Made by a program: the position numbers and the translations under genes | The notes under the pieces: model-generated | What the model was told of the DNA's origin: nothing | Database searches by the model: none | What the model saw: the letters and a program-made list of their open reading frames with translations, nothing else | Assembly: GCA_034770075.1 (NCBI GenBank) | Contig: CM068379.1 | Span: 44,275,130 to 44,339,129 of the forward strand | Length of the DNA stretch: 64,000 nucleotides | Direction: 5' to 3' | Source: Aralia elata | Lineage: Eukaryota; Streptophyta; Magnoliopsida; Apiales; Araliaceae | Shown here: piece after piece, positions 21,586 to 32,087 of the stretch | How positions within the stretch are numbered: the first letter of the stretch is position 1 | Layout: each line of letters starts with the position of its first letter

Positions 21586-22990
21586 CAAAACTTTCTGCAC
21601 AATATGAGTAGGTTTTTCTTTTATATATTACCACTCCTGTTTCACAAAAACAGTTCTGTTTATAAAATTTACAAATTTTAAATTTATATATTTGTTTCAT
21701 GTTTATCTGTAAAATTAATTTTAGTTTAGTAATAGTGGTATGGTAGTGAAATTTTGTGAAGCTTAAGGATATTAAGTCATTTTAAGTGTCATCAACAAAA
21801 AGACTTTATTTTTTTTTTTTGGTCTTTATCCTTTCCTTTTCAAATAGAACACTAGTCGTGAAAGGATTATAATGCTGAGGGTGTATATTCTCAGGTCCAT
21901 CCGAATTCCTAGATCGTCTTCTATCAACTTCCTGCATGCTAGTTTATTGGGCTCAAGGCCATGCAACATCACTTCAAAAATAAATCTTCTTATTATTTTT
22001 TTTTTGAGTTGCTTCAAAAAGCTCTATTAATAAAGCAGTTCCACTGATGTTGGTTTTAGTGTAATTGTTTTATAAAATTTATTTTCCCTTATACCCTTAT
22101 AAGTTTAGTGATATTATTATTTTATTTTTTTAATTAAACTTTTTTGCTCTATTATTTTATACCCTTATAAAATTTAAGTTTTATAGAATTCTTATTTTAT
22201 CTCCACAGAATTTATACATGCGCATAATTGTTTTTTACAACTTCTGTTTGTTTTTCATTTAATTTTGTTGACATAGAGCTTTTCGAAAATGCACTTTAAT
22301 GGACAAAATTTAAATCAAACCAAATTATAGACCGGTTAAAGAAATTAAAATTACCTTATTAATACATGCGTTTTAAATTGTTAATACAAATCTCAATCCT
22401 GGTTTGTTTTCAACTAATATCATTACTCCATTCTCAACACATGCTACATTACCACATAAACAAATCTTATAAATATTGTCAATTATGAATTATCCATGAG
22501 CACGGTTGGCTATGGATCTTTAGGCAACTAATACATCGTACACCTTTGAAGATTAGATTGATTCAGCTCAGAATTAAATCGGCTACCAAAATGTTGAGAG
22601 GACATGATGCATGACAATTGAAAATGGTAGAAAAGCACAACATAAAAGTATATATAAAAATAATGTCAAATCAATTTATATTAGATAATTTAAAAATAAA
22701 TAAAAATTACAAATCTTTATAGAAAGAACTGACGACTTAACTACCAAGAAAACCCCTGAATTAATGAAAGGAAATAACTTTTAGTAAATTATTATTTACC
22801 TTAATTAATATTTTAAAATATTCTAATTAATATAAGCTAAATACTAATAAGTAGATAGATAATTAAATACTTATCTCTAAACAATAATACAAAATAATTA
22901 ATAATTAACTTGTTAGTTTTCTACTTTCGTTATGTATTATTAAATCTGCCAGTAAAAAAAACTTGTTCATGAGTCTTGTAGTATTTAAGA
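21586..22990. other. AT-rich intergenic stretch downstream of SerRS
   Basis: No gene, RNA or defined mobile element is visible. It has homopolymer A/T runs and short frames without family resemblance. Confidence 0.5.
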
Positions 22991-23026
22991 ATAATAAATT
23001 ATGATCGATGAATTATCTTTCAACAG

Positions 23027-23140
23027 AACATGTGCGTATGATGTTCAGTGCAGCTTATGAACTTGCTGCACATGATACATATATGGTAGATGACTTCAGT
23101 GAAACCTGGGATTCTAACAAGCTATATGGAATGAGAAAGT
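23027..23140 (+). pseudogene. Orphan exon-like protein fragment, family not recognised
   Basis: TTTCAACAG, a good splice acceptor, precedes an open stretch reading HVRMMFSAAYELAAHDTYMV and then DDFSETWDSNKLYGMRK. Its composition is that of real protein rather than AT-rich noise. It has no upstream or downstream partner exons, and the frame runs into low-complexity sequence after 23140. I do not recognise the family. It may be a captured or relic exon of a host gene. Confidence 0.35.
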
Positions 23141-23202
23141 CAATATATTCCATCTTCACCTTTTCTTTTTCTTTATTGTGTTCAATTTTTTCATCAACTT
23201 AA

Positions 23203-24490
23203 TTAATGCGGCCAAAAACAATAGAGTCGAACCAGTTATGTTGGAGATTTTCTAATAGAGATAATCACACTTGAAAAAATTAGTAAAACACTTAAAAGCG
23301 TAAGGGTTATCCCTGAGTGGACCCTCCAATACCTACGTTAGAACTCGAATATAGAGAAAAGCAGATAGTAGCTATGTAGAGGCTAAAATTGTGCATGACT
23401 TGATGAGTGAATCAAGGGGGTATATATAGGGACGTTCCCTGGTGGAGTATCTTCTAAGGAAGGAGATTCAGTAGTTGAGTCAACCTAGGATTATATCCCC
23501 CGGTAGTACACAATTAGGAGTATGTTACTTGGTAGAATTCGCTTAGGATCCTTAGTTATCTAGAATCCTTTAGAAGGTATCCGAGACGGTTAAGGCATAT
23601 GTGCCCCTGCTAAGGGACAATAGTACCCATCAAGTAGATAGGACTTTCGAGTGGCGTACACGTGGAGACATCCTACAGATGAATATTTTTCTCCACATTA
23701 GCTGCCCCCTTACTCTTTTGTAACTTAAGAGGTTGGAAAGGAGTAAAAAGAAAATGGAAAATATGATTCGTAGGAAGCCCTTTCTACTTGTAGAAAACTC
23801 CTGTGGAGATGTTAACAAAAAATAATATTTTAAAATATTCTTAAAATTTATAGAACTATCAGAGTAATTTTACGAAATTTAGAGAAATAGTCACAAATCC
23901 TCCTTGAAAATTCATTGGAAATTTAGCACGTCCAAGTGGCATAGTATGGAGTGGGTATTGATAATAAGTCTGTTAGAGTCTGCATGTTAAATTTGACGAT
24001 GATGTGATTAATGTATATTTGAACCAGCAGCTTTTGTAAAGTCCTTAATGAAATTGTAATATACAAGGACTTAGAGTAGAAAAGATCAAATTTGTTAGGT
24101 TGATCTCTTGAGCTGAATTGATGTATAGAAAATAGGTTATATTCGATCGTATTGTAAATTTTATATATTTGGTTAAACAATCGGGAACTCACCCGCAATT
24201 ATGCAGGAAGACTCACCCTCGCCACTATAACGACCCCACCCCTAACTCTAGCTGAAAAGCACCCCCTATCCACTCGCATATTTTCTTGTATTTGTAGTGG
24301 CCATGTGGTATCCCACTTGATACGAAAGAGAACAGGAACTTCACTTATACTGAAAGACTTCAATCGATGAACTCCTTGTTGCATCGATGCTTGGTTAGTT
24401 ATCGAAACCCAATAAGATTCTCTGCACTTGTGCTTAAGGGGTCTTCTTGGTTAAACAATCATATAGCTCTCTGGCATTTCGTAAAGATAA
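23203..24490. other. Unassigned, probably transposon-derived sequence
   Basis: No coding region is supported. A TATATATAGGG motif at 23430 and GC-richer patches near 23330 and 24190-24290 suggest LTR or DNA-transposon debris. No termini or duplications could be found. Confidence 0.35.
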
Positions 24491-24965
24491 CAAGGATCGT
24501 AGAGTAAGCTATAGCATCATAGAGCATTAAGTGTTTACAAAGCCAGAAATCAGCTCGTAGAGTTCATTTAAGATCGTTTAGTGAAGATTAGCTCGTAGAG
24601 TGAAAACAAGATTGCAGAGCTAAGTCAGGATCGTATAGTGAAGATCCGATCGCAGAATGAATATAACATCGTATAGTTAGCAGACTTTCGTAGAGCAAAG
24701 ACAAGGTTGCAGAAGTTCACTCAGGATCGTATAGTGAAGACCAGATCGCAGAGTGAATACAAGACCATATAGTGAAAAGAAGATCACAGAGTCAGCTCCA
24801 GCATCGTAGAGATCAAATTCGTAGAGCTGATCGTAGAGAGCACAATCGTAGTGTGCCTCTCTGTTCGTAAAATAGTTAATCGTAGAGCTCAGAACGTAAA
24901 GCAAAGTCAAGCATAAACTCTACGTTCATCATCAAACTCTACGACCAACTCATTTCGTAGAGCAA
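24490..24965 (+). repeat. Degenerate CGTAGAG repeat array
   Basis: About twenty copies of a short motif close to ATCGTAGAGTGAA (variants CGTATAG, CGCAGAG, CATAGAG) are spaced about 20-25 bp apart. A TATAAAA follows at 25254. The array is probably in the U3 part of the SIRE-like 5' LTR. Similar words recur inside the element at 30690-30830. Confidence 0.6.
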
Positions 24966-25907
24966 GTCAGAACTGTCAGAAGACTAACAATAAAGCATTG
25001 CAGATTGAAAAGGCTGATGAATCTATTAAACATCCTTAGTTGAAATCGAAGATCAGAGTATGTTTGTGTCTAACAACTAGTTTGGCGAAAGTAACAACAC
25101 CCATGTGGTTGGTGAGGTTGCAGACTGATGTGATAGGTCTAAGCTGCAAATAAAGCTGACACAACAACTTAAGAAGTTAATATCAAGGATCTTGGAGTAT
25201 CTGAGCATTAAATGCACAAAGGGAACTTTGCAACTGAAAACTTTCCAGCAAATTATAAAAGAGTACACGGATTCAAATTCAAGTACGAATCATGAACCAA
25301 AAAGTTTTAATTTTGCCAAAGTAAAAAGAGCTCCACTCTACGAAAGTGAACTATATGTTCAAGCTGCTAAGTACCTGAGAAGTCAAACATATTGCAAACT
25401 TAGCAGCACCTCACAACAACTTTCAATCACCTGTTGCTTATTGCCTTAGTGACAATATTCAAAGTCTAAGTGATTTGAAGAGATCTAAGTGATCTGGACT
25501 AAGTGTCCCTATTCCGAGACTTAGTGACTCGAAGGAACCTGAGTGGTTCAGTTGTAAAAGATCTAAATGATCTACATCCTTAGTGGGTTTCCTACTCGCA
25601 GAGTTAAAGAGTGGTTTCAGAGTTATTTAGTCTCCGAACCACTTAAAATTTGTTGTGTCGTTTATTTTCTGCATTTACCTTATGTCTAGTAATTATATTA
25701 TTTGTTTATGACTTACAACCACAAGGACTAAATTTAGAACTGTGATTGATGAATGCATAATATTCTATGATTTTGATTCCTTTACGTTTAGTTTTATAAC
25801 ATGTTTTATGTGTATATGGACTTATTAAGGTGTTTATTAATTTCAGGAGGATTTGAAGCTAAAAGTGAAACAAGGTTGTGAATGTGTTACAAGTGAGGTT
25901 TCTCAAC

Positions 25908-26062
25908 GAGGCCCTAACCTCATTTTTAGCTACAAAACGAGGCCCCAACCTAGACTTCTCTGTCAAACGAGGCCCTAGCCTCATTTTTAGTTATAAAACG
26001 AGGCCCCAACCCAGAACGAGGCCCCATCCTCATTTCCAGTTATAAAACGAGGCCCCGGTCTC
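25908..26062 (+). repeat. Array of six 14-bp GAGGCC dyads in the solo LTR
   Basis: Units start at 25908, 25939, 25969, 26000, 26018 and 26049. All are 14 bp of the form GAGGCCCNNNCCTC (for example GAGGCCCTAGCCTC). They stand 90-243 bp upstream of the TATAAATA at 26151. Confidence 0.8.
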
Positions 26063-26150
26063 ATAGCACGGATTCAACAAATTTGTGCGTGATTTAAGGG
26101 ATTTTAGCTATCTTTTCCAATTCTAATATAATTAGGATGTGATCTAGGAG

Positions 26151-26158
26151 TATAAATA
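26151..26158 (+). promoter_or_regulatory. TATA box of the solo LTR
   Basis: TATAAATA lies about 400 bp into the LTR and downstream of the dyad array. Confidence 0.55.
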
Positions 26159-27159
26159 GATGTTCCTAGTCAAGTTTTAAGGACACTATCTTTTACAATT
26201 ACAAACCCTAGTTTTGGAGCAAGATTGAAGGTATGTTGAGCTAAGTTATTTATTTTCAGTTATAAGGGATGTTGAACCTTATTTATAATTAATGATTTGA
26301 TTGAGTTTTCATTATTTATTTCTTCTTGTATGAGATTTATTCTGATAATCTGTTTCAATTGATTACATGTTATTTGACTGGATTAATTTGATGTGGCCAA
26401 TTAGATTAATCTGATTAATATCATCTGCTAGATTAAGATATAGTATTAAGCAAACGATATTGTATCTGATCATAAGTAGCGAATAATAATGCATGATTAT
26501 GGACAAGCTTTTGAGTATTATTATGATTATTAGAAGACAAGTTAAATAATCCTTAATTGTGTGATTGTTCCTTGAAAAAACCTAATTCCTTAATTCTTAA
26601 TGCTGTTGTTATATTAAATCTAGACTGATAGTTCTAGGTTGTATGATAGTTAGGGTTTAGTGGGGTGATTGTCACATTAGATTTAAAATCTAAGAAAATT
26701 TTTGGATAATTAGCGATTGCGGTTATCTAAGGTTATTAATTTCATTAAAGGATAAATAGTGTTATACTTAGTTAATCCATTGTTGTGAAAAAGTAAAACT
26801 GAACTAAAGAACTGAAGCTTTAATTCATTGATTATTCTTATCAATTTACTTCTGTTAGTTTAGTTAATCAACTCAAAACTCCCATCTTTATTAGAAACAC
26901 TAGGATAAATATAAAACATATCACTCTCTGTGGGATCGATCCTTACTTAATGCTATACTAATTCTTGTGTTAGTAGCGTAGAAGTAAGGTATTAATTTTT
27001 TTATAATCTTCAAGAGGTTTTTTCAAAGTATATTTCGCTGTGCTTAACTAATATTGAATAACTAACTATCTGGTAATACATTCTTTAATAATCAACATTT
27101 TTAAAAGATTTATTCAACCTCCCTTCTAGATCTCTTATGTGCCTCTGGGAAACAACAAG

Positions 27160-27171
27160 TGGTATCAGAGC
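27160..27171 (+). other. Primer binding site of the SIRE-like element
   Basis: TGGTATCAGAGC, the standard plant Copia site complementary to initiator tRNA-Met, directly follows the LTR terminus. Confidence 0.85.
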
Positions 27172-27211
27172 AGGTTCTCATGAACATAAAACTTACACTT
27201 TGAGTTGATCT

Positions 27212-28157
27212 ATGGCACTAAATAAAACCAGTTCTGAGCTTGGTGGCGAAAATAAGCCACCTCTCCTAAACAGAGAAAAGTTTGCTAATTGAAAAGTTCG
27301 TATGCAAGCATATATGGACATAATAGATGATGAGTTATTTGATGCTGTCTTAAATGGTCCCTATGTTCTAACCAAGCTAGATCCAACAACAGATGATCCC
27401 AATAAAGTGGTAGTAAAGCAGTGAGCTGAGTGGACTGAGAATGAGAAGAAATTAGTCCAGTTAGATAAGAGGGCCAAACATATCCTGTTCATAGCTCTTG
27501 AAGATGAACTTTTTGAAAATGCTGTCAATTGCACAACAACCAAGGAACTGTAGGAGACCCTATTGGTAATGCATGAGGGCACTGAAGAAGTCAGAGAAAA
27601 CAAACAGTCTATCTTAACGCAACAGTATGAAATGTTCTTTCATATACCTGAAGAGAACATCACAACAACTTATGAGAGATTCAATGTGCTCCTCAACTCT
27701 TTAAGATCCTATGGGAATGTCTATCCTAATAAAGACCTTAATATCAAGTTCATGAGGGCTTTACCAAGTAAGTGGGATGCCAAGACCACTGCCATTCGCG
27801 AGTCGAAGAACTTACATGAGATGACTGTACAAAAGCTCTATGGTAATCTTCTCACCTATGAGCTCAAGCTTAATCAGAGAGCAGAGACCATTTCGGAGAA
27901 TAAGAAGAAAGATAAAGGAGTTGCTCTTAAGGCAACTGAAGCTGCATCCAAAGCTCCAACTGAGGCTAGTCAAAGTGATGATGATGATGATGATGAAGAC
28001 AACAATGAAGACATTGCCTTGCTTGCTTGAAGGCTGAGGAAGTTCATGAGGAAAAGCTGCAGTAGAAGACCCAAGAGGAATTTCAATAACAAAGGCAACA
28101 GTAGTAGAAATCAAGAAAAAGACTTGTGCTACAATTGCAAGAAACCAGACCATTAAA
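27212..28157 (+). pseudogene. gag remnant of the SIRE-like element, part 1
   Basis: A single frame from MALNKTSSELG reads gag throughout (for example RAKHILFIALEDELFE, FMRALPSKWDAKTTAIRESK and an acidic DDDDDD stretch). It is cut by four in-frame stops. At least two fall where a tryptophan is expected (TGG to TGA or TAG), as cytosine deamination would give. The nucleocapsid knuckle starts CYNCKKPDH at 28129 and is then broken by the insertion at 28156. Confidence 0.8.
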
Positions 28158-29823
28158 ATAGGATTAAAATATTTTATCGATTGATTATTAAATCTTTAAA
28201 ATATTATTGATGATAAGTAGAGCTATCCAACTGAATTGTTTCGGTTAGGATTCCAATGCATGTATGAGATGAACAACCCTAATATCAGGGGCACTTTTAG
28301 TCGGTTAATCCGGCAAGGCCATGAGGTACCTAAACTAAACGCATATAGTCATTTAAAAATAGAGTGTTAATCAACATAAAGTACAATAGACTGATCATCT
28401 AGAAGTGCTTGTAAGCATATCGATTTGTAGTTGAATTATTATGAAACCTTTTGATGAATGAAAATAAAAGTTCAAGGTCTTATGACCGCTCAGTATGTAG
28501 TTTCAAAAATTATTTCACAAAAAAGTAAAGTGTTATTCTTATTTATTCAGAATATTTCTCAACTATTGTTCAATTATTGAATAATGATGATATGATCCTT
28601 GATTTTGTTGTTATTAAACTGTTATACTAGCTGAGCAATTAAATATTCATCCCTGCTTTTAAATTAAATGTTTCAGCTAAGCCCGAACGGGTCGAAGGTT
28701 CCGATAAGGACAAGGGAAAGAAAAAGATGAATGAATTGAAGATGCTTGTAATAGTATAAGTAGTATTATGTAATAATAATTATTATTATGATGTTTCGAA
28801 CATGTAAGGTATCTAGAACCTGGGATTGAACGAATATGATTTAATAAGATAGTAATTACATTCGTGTCATTAAGTTTATATAGTTAGATATATGTGGATG
28901 TTGAATGAATAATACCGTGATGCACCGGACCCGAGCTTAAAGGTAAACCTGAATTTTGGGGGCATTACAGGTTGATATCAGAGTTTTAGGTTATAAACCT
29001 TAGGTGGGAGAAAACCTTAGGAATATGACCTTAGAGGAGTCAGTTAGCATATAAACTCAAATAGAGTTTGTATGAGATGGATTAAGGGAATTCATCGGAA
29101 GTAATAATAAAAGTAAACTTAAAATAAACTATATTTGTTATGTGATAATAATAAATATACCTTATTGCTATGTGTTAGTCAAGTTATTAAAATTTGATTG
29201 TAGATGTCAAGAGAAGAACCAGAGTATAAGGATATATATGTAATGAGCGAGGATCTGATCGCTCCACCCGAGCCAATACCCGAGCCAGTATTTGAGGTAA
29301 AAGCTCTTAACGATAGTGACCCAGAAGAGGATCCATCTGAACATGAGGAGGAGGCTGACGATACATCATTGGATGTCGTACCTTCAGAAGAGGAGGACGT
29401 AACGCCGACAGATATGAATAATCTGTTTATAGCAGTGCTCGACAGAAATGTCGCGCTAAAGACTAGGGTGTAAGCCTTATAGGCGAGTGTGCAGGACCTC
29501 CAGACAGAGAGGCAGGAAATAGAATTGACGCTTTCTTTAAACAGTTCGTAAATATCAAACTTTAAAGCTTGAACAGTTTAGGTCATATCATAGCTTGAAT
29601 ACTTGTACAAATGCTAAAAGATTTGCATAAGTAGGAATTCACATAATCATGTAAGTATTATGTAAATTTGAATAACAACATGACATAAGAACTTTACAAG
29701 AACACTGATGAATAGAGTTAGAAAACTTGCCTTATGCGTCTTCTAAAAGTTTACTCTAATTCGCCTTTCAAATGGCCTACACAATTAAGTTTACATTCAC
29801 ATACCAATTAATCACATAACTGA
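28156..29823. mobile_element. Rearranged Tekay-like gypsy fragment inside SIRE-like gag
   Basis: Three parts can be seen. The first is the last 0.8 kb of a + strand LTR (to 28969, ending GGGGGCATTACA). The second is a primer site GTTGATATCAGAG and leader with a short frame (29204-29473). The third is a piece of the same LTR family in the opposite orientation (about 29550-29823), matching 33000-33340. The insertion is flanked by a 32-bp duplication of the gag knuckle (28124-28155 and 29824-29855, three differences), not by the 5-bp duplication of normal integration. Confidence 0.6.
29204..29473 (+). pseudogene. Acidic N-terminal gag-like frame of the Tekay-like fragment
   Basis: 89 codons starting MSREEPEYKDIYVMSED, rich in Glu, Asp and Pro, about 230 bp after the primer site. 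This is where the gag of this family should start. It ends in TAA and then meets unrelated LTR sequence. No conserved domain is visible. Confidence 0.4.
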
Positions 29824-30480
29824 TTGTGCTACAATTACAAGAAACCAGGTCATTATATCGCATAGTGCACTAAACCTCTGCGAGAAGAGTTGAAGAAAGA
29901 CAAGAAGAAGCCCTATGTAAAGAAAGAGTATAAGGGCTACAAGAGGCAACACAAGAAGGATAAAGGTCTCGTAGCAGTAGGATTGTGGAGTGACTCTGAG
30001 AATGATACCAGCACAAAGTCCAGCGATGATGAAGGACCTCAAGTTGCCAACCTATGTTTGATGGTCGTAGAATAAGATTCTAACAGAACCACTAATCATT
30101 GAGAAATCGATATCAGTGAGGTATTTGACTTTAACTCCCCTGATGTAAATATTGATGATCTAAGAATTGCTTTGCATGACATAACATCATATTTGCATCA
30201 ATACATGAAGTGGTTCAGGGTTCTATCAAATGACCATTCTCTTCTTCAAGAGGAGAAAGAGAAAATACAAGTGGAGTTGGAAATAGCTCTACGAATCACT
30301 ATCTCTCTATCCAAACTTGAGGCTGAGAATGCCAATTTGAAGCAGATAACTGAAGCCAGTGCACATAGAGAGTTTACTTTAACCTCTAAGATAGAGGAAC
30401 TAGAAAAGACAATTTTAATGTGGAATATATCTTCCTCATCTATAGACAGACTAGTCAGAGAGCTGTCTCTGATAGATTAG
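29824..30480 (+). pseudogene. gag remnant of the SIRE-like element, part 2 (coiled coil)
   Basis: It resumes with the duplicated knuckle (CYNYKKPGH, second cysteine changed to tyrosine), a basic stretch (KKDKKKPYVKKEYKGYKRQH) and an acidic SDSENDTSTKSSDDE. Then comes a heptad-rich segment (LLQEEKEKIQVELEIALR, LSKLEAENANLKQI) that should form a coiled coil, as in SIRE-type gag C termini. In-frame stops occur near 30073 and 30100. Confidence 0.7.
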
Positions 30481-31091
30481 GTTTAGGGTTTGGAGATTTA
30501 TCTTCAACCTCAAGTGTGGAAAATTCAATGGAGACTAATAATGGTAATGCCTCTTCTTTTCATGGAGGTATTGTATTTGTGAAATCCAAAGAGGTTGCAG
30601 AGCCTATTATTCTAAGCTGCCTAATCTCTGCGGACCAAATTGTTGTTCCCAAAAACAACAAGTCTCATACTAGTCTAGGTTTTATAAAGTCGCAGAGTAG
30701 ACCAAAGTCTACACTGTACTTCAAAGAATCATAGAGTCAATAAAATCTTACTCTATGAACTAACCAGGTACTAAACGTAGAATTGGTCCTTACTCTATGA
30801 AACCTAAAAAAATGTAGAACAGTGTGGAAGCAGAGGGAGGTTCAGCCAAGAAGAAAGACATATCCTCCACATATGTCCTAAGTGATAAGATATCCACACA
30901 CACACTTACCCATGCAGCATATTAAATGTTAAAATTGTCATAAATATGGGTGTATAGTTGTAGTTTATTATTATAATGATAATTATTATTCTGTATTTAT
31001 AGACCCAAAGTCAGGCATATTTGGGTCCCCAAAGGAACTAACAAAGCAGGACCCAACCAAATTTAGGTACCTAAATATAAGATGATTCTGT

Positions 31092-31330
31092 TTGCAGGTA
31101 CCGAGCACCATAAAATCTATTTGGTATCTTGATAGTGGATGCTCTAGGCATATGACTGATAACAAGGCGCTCCTATCTGATTTTAAAGCAAAAGATGGTC
31201 CAACAGTTGTCTTTGGAGATAACTCTGGGAAAATCAAAGGCTATGGCTCGATTGGAAGCTGTGTGATAAAGGTCATCAAGTCATCTTCCTTAACAACCAG
31301 TGTCAAGATCGAGACCTGGAAATCAACACC
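31092..31330 (+). pseudogene. Protease remnant of the SIRE-like element
   Basis: IWYLDSGCSRHMT carries the DSG form of the aspartic protease site, followed by VVFGDNSGKIKGYGSIG. The 600 bases before it (30481-31091) are decayed gag-pol spacer with TCTACG/CGTAGA-like words. Confidence 0.75.
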
Positions 31331-32085
31331 TTAAAGCTGATTAGATCAAGAGAAGGCAATGTATATGTGGTCAATCTCGCTGAGGTTAGTTCTTTAGCAA
31401 CAACTTGTTTCTTTGTCAAAGTTTTAGAAGATGTGAGCTGGCTATGACATCAGAGATTATCACATTTGAACTTCAAGAGCATGTCAAAGCTCGTCTCAAA
31501 GGATCTAGTAAAAGGTTTGCCCAAGCTTACCTTCGTTAAGGAAAGACTATGCAAGGTCGGTCAGCTTGGAAAACAAACCAAAAGTTCATTCAAAAGTAAG
31601 GTAGTAAACTCAAATGAAAGGCCCCTATAGCTATTGCACATGGATTTATTTGGGCATATTTCAACTGCTAGTCTTGGAGGCAAAAGATACTCACTGGTAA
31701 TAGTTGATGATTATACCAGGTTCTCATGGGTATTCTTTCTGAGCTCTAAAGACGAGACCAACACTCAACTAATCAAATTCTTCATGTTGGTTATGAATGA
31801 GTAGGGCGAGAAGATTAAGGTGATAAAGAGTGATCATGGTAGAGAGTTCGACTATTCTGTGATAGATCAGTTCTGTGAAGACAATGGAATTCAGCATAAC
31901 TTCTCATTTCTTAGGAGTCCACAGCAGAATGGAGTAGTTAAGAGGAAGAATAGAACGTTGATAGAAGCAGGGAGGGCACTTCTTGTAGCAGCTCATCTTC
32001 TTGAGTATTTTTGGGCAGAAACAGTCAACACTGCGTGTTACACTCAAAATAGATCATTGTTCACTCTACGCTCAAGAGAATACCT
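31331..32085 (+). pseudogene. Integrase remnant of the SIRE-like element, part 1
   Basis: The GAG pre-integrase and zinc region (HQRLSHLNFKSM) has lost part of its CC pair. The core follows: MDLFGHISTASLGGKRYSL, SDHGREF and SPQQNGVVKRKNRTLIE. The catalytic glutamate of the DDE triad is lysine here (NGVVKRKN). Stops lie at a tryptophan position (near 31447), near 31629 and near 31802. The frame is cut at 32085 by a gypsy LTR and resumes at 55569. Confidence 0.8.
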
Positions 32086-32087
32086 AT

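Larger units (their letters stand above)
25747..27000 (+). repeat. Gypsy (Athila/Tat-like) solo LTR nested in the SIRE-like LTR
   Basis: It starts TGATGAATGC, like the TGATGAGTGGG start of the Athila-like LTRs elsewhere in the window. It ends near TAGCGTAGAAGTAAGG after CTCTCTGTGGGATCGATCC, a layout shared with the LTR at 58736. A TATAAATA lies at 26151. No internal region follows, because SIRE-like sequence and its primer site come next, so it appears to be a solo LTR. The exact right end and target duplication were not resolved. Confidence 0.55.
24400..27157 (+). repeat. 5' LTR of the SIRE-like Copia element, interrupted
   Basis: The right end is fixed by the primer site: ...GGGAAACAACA at 27157 is followed by TGGTATCAGAGC. 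The left end is not visible and is only estimated. A probable TATAAAA lies at 25254-25260. The LTR is split by a foreign LTR at about 25747-27000. Confidence 0.45.
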
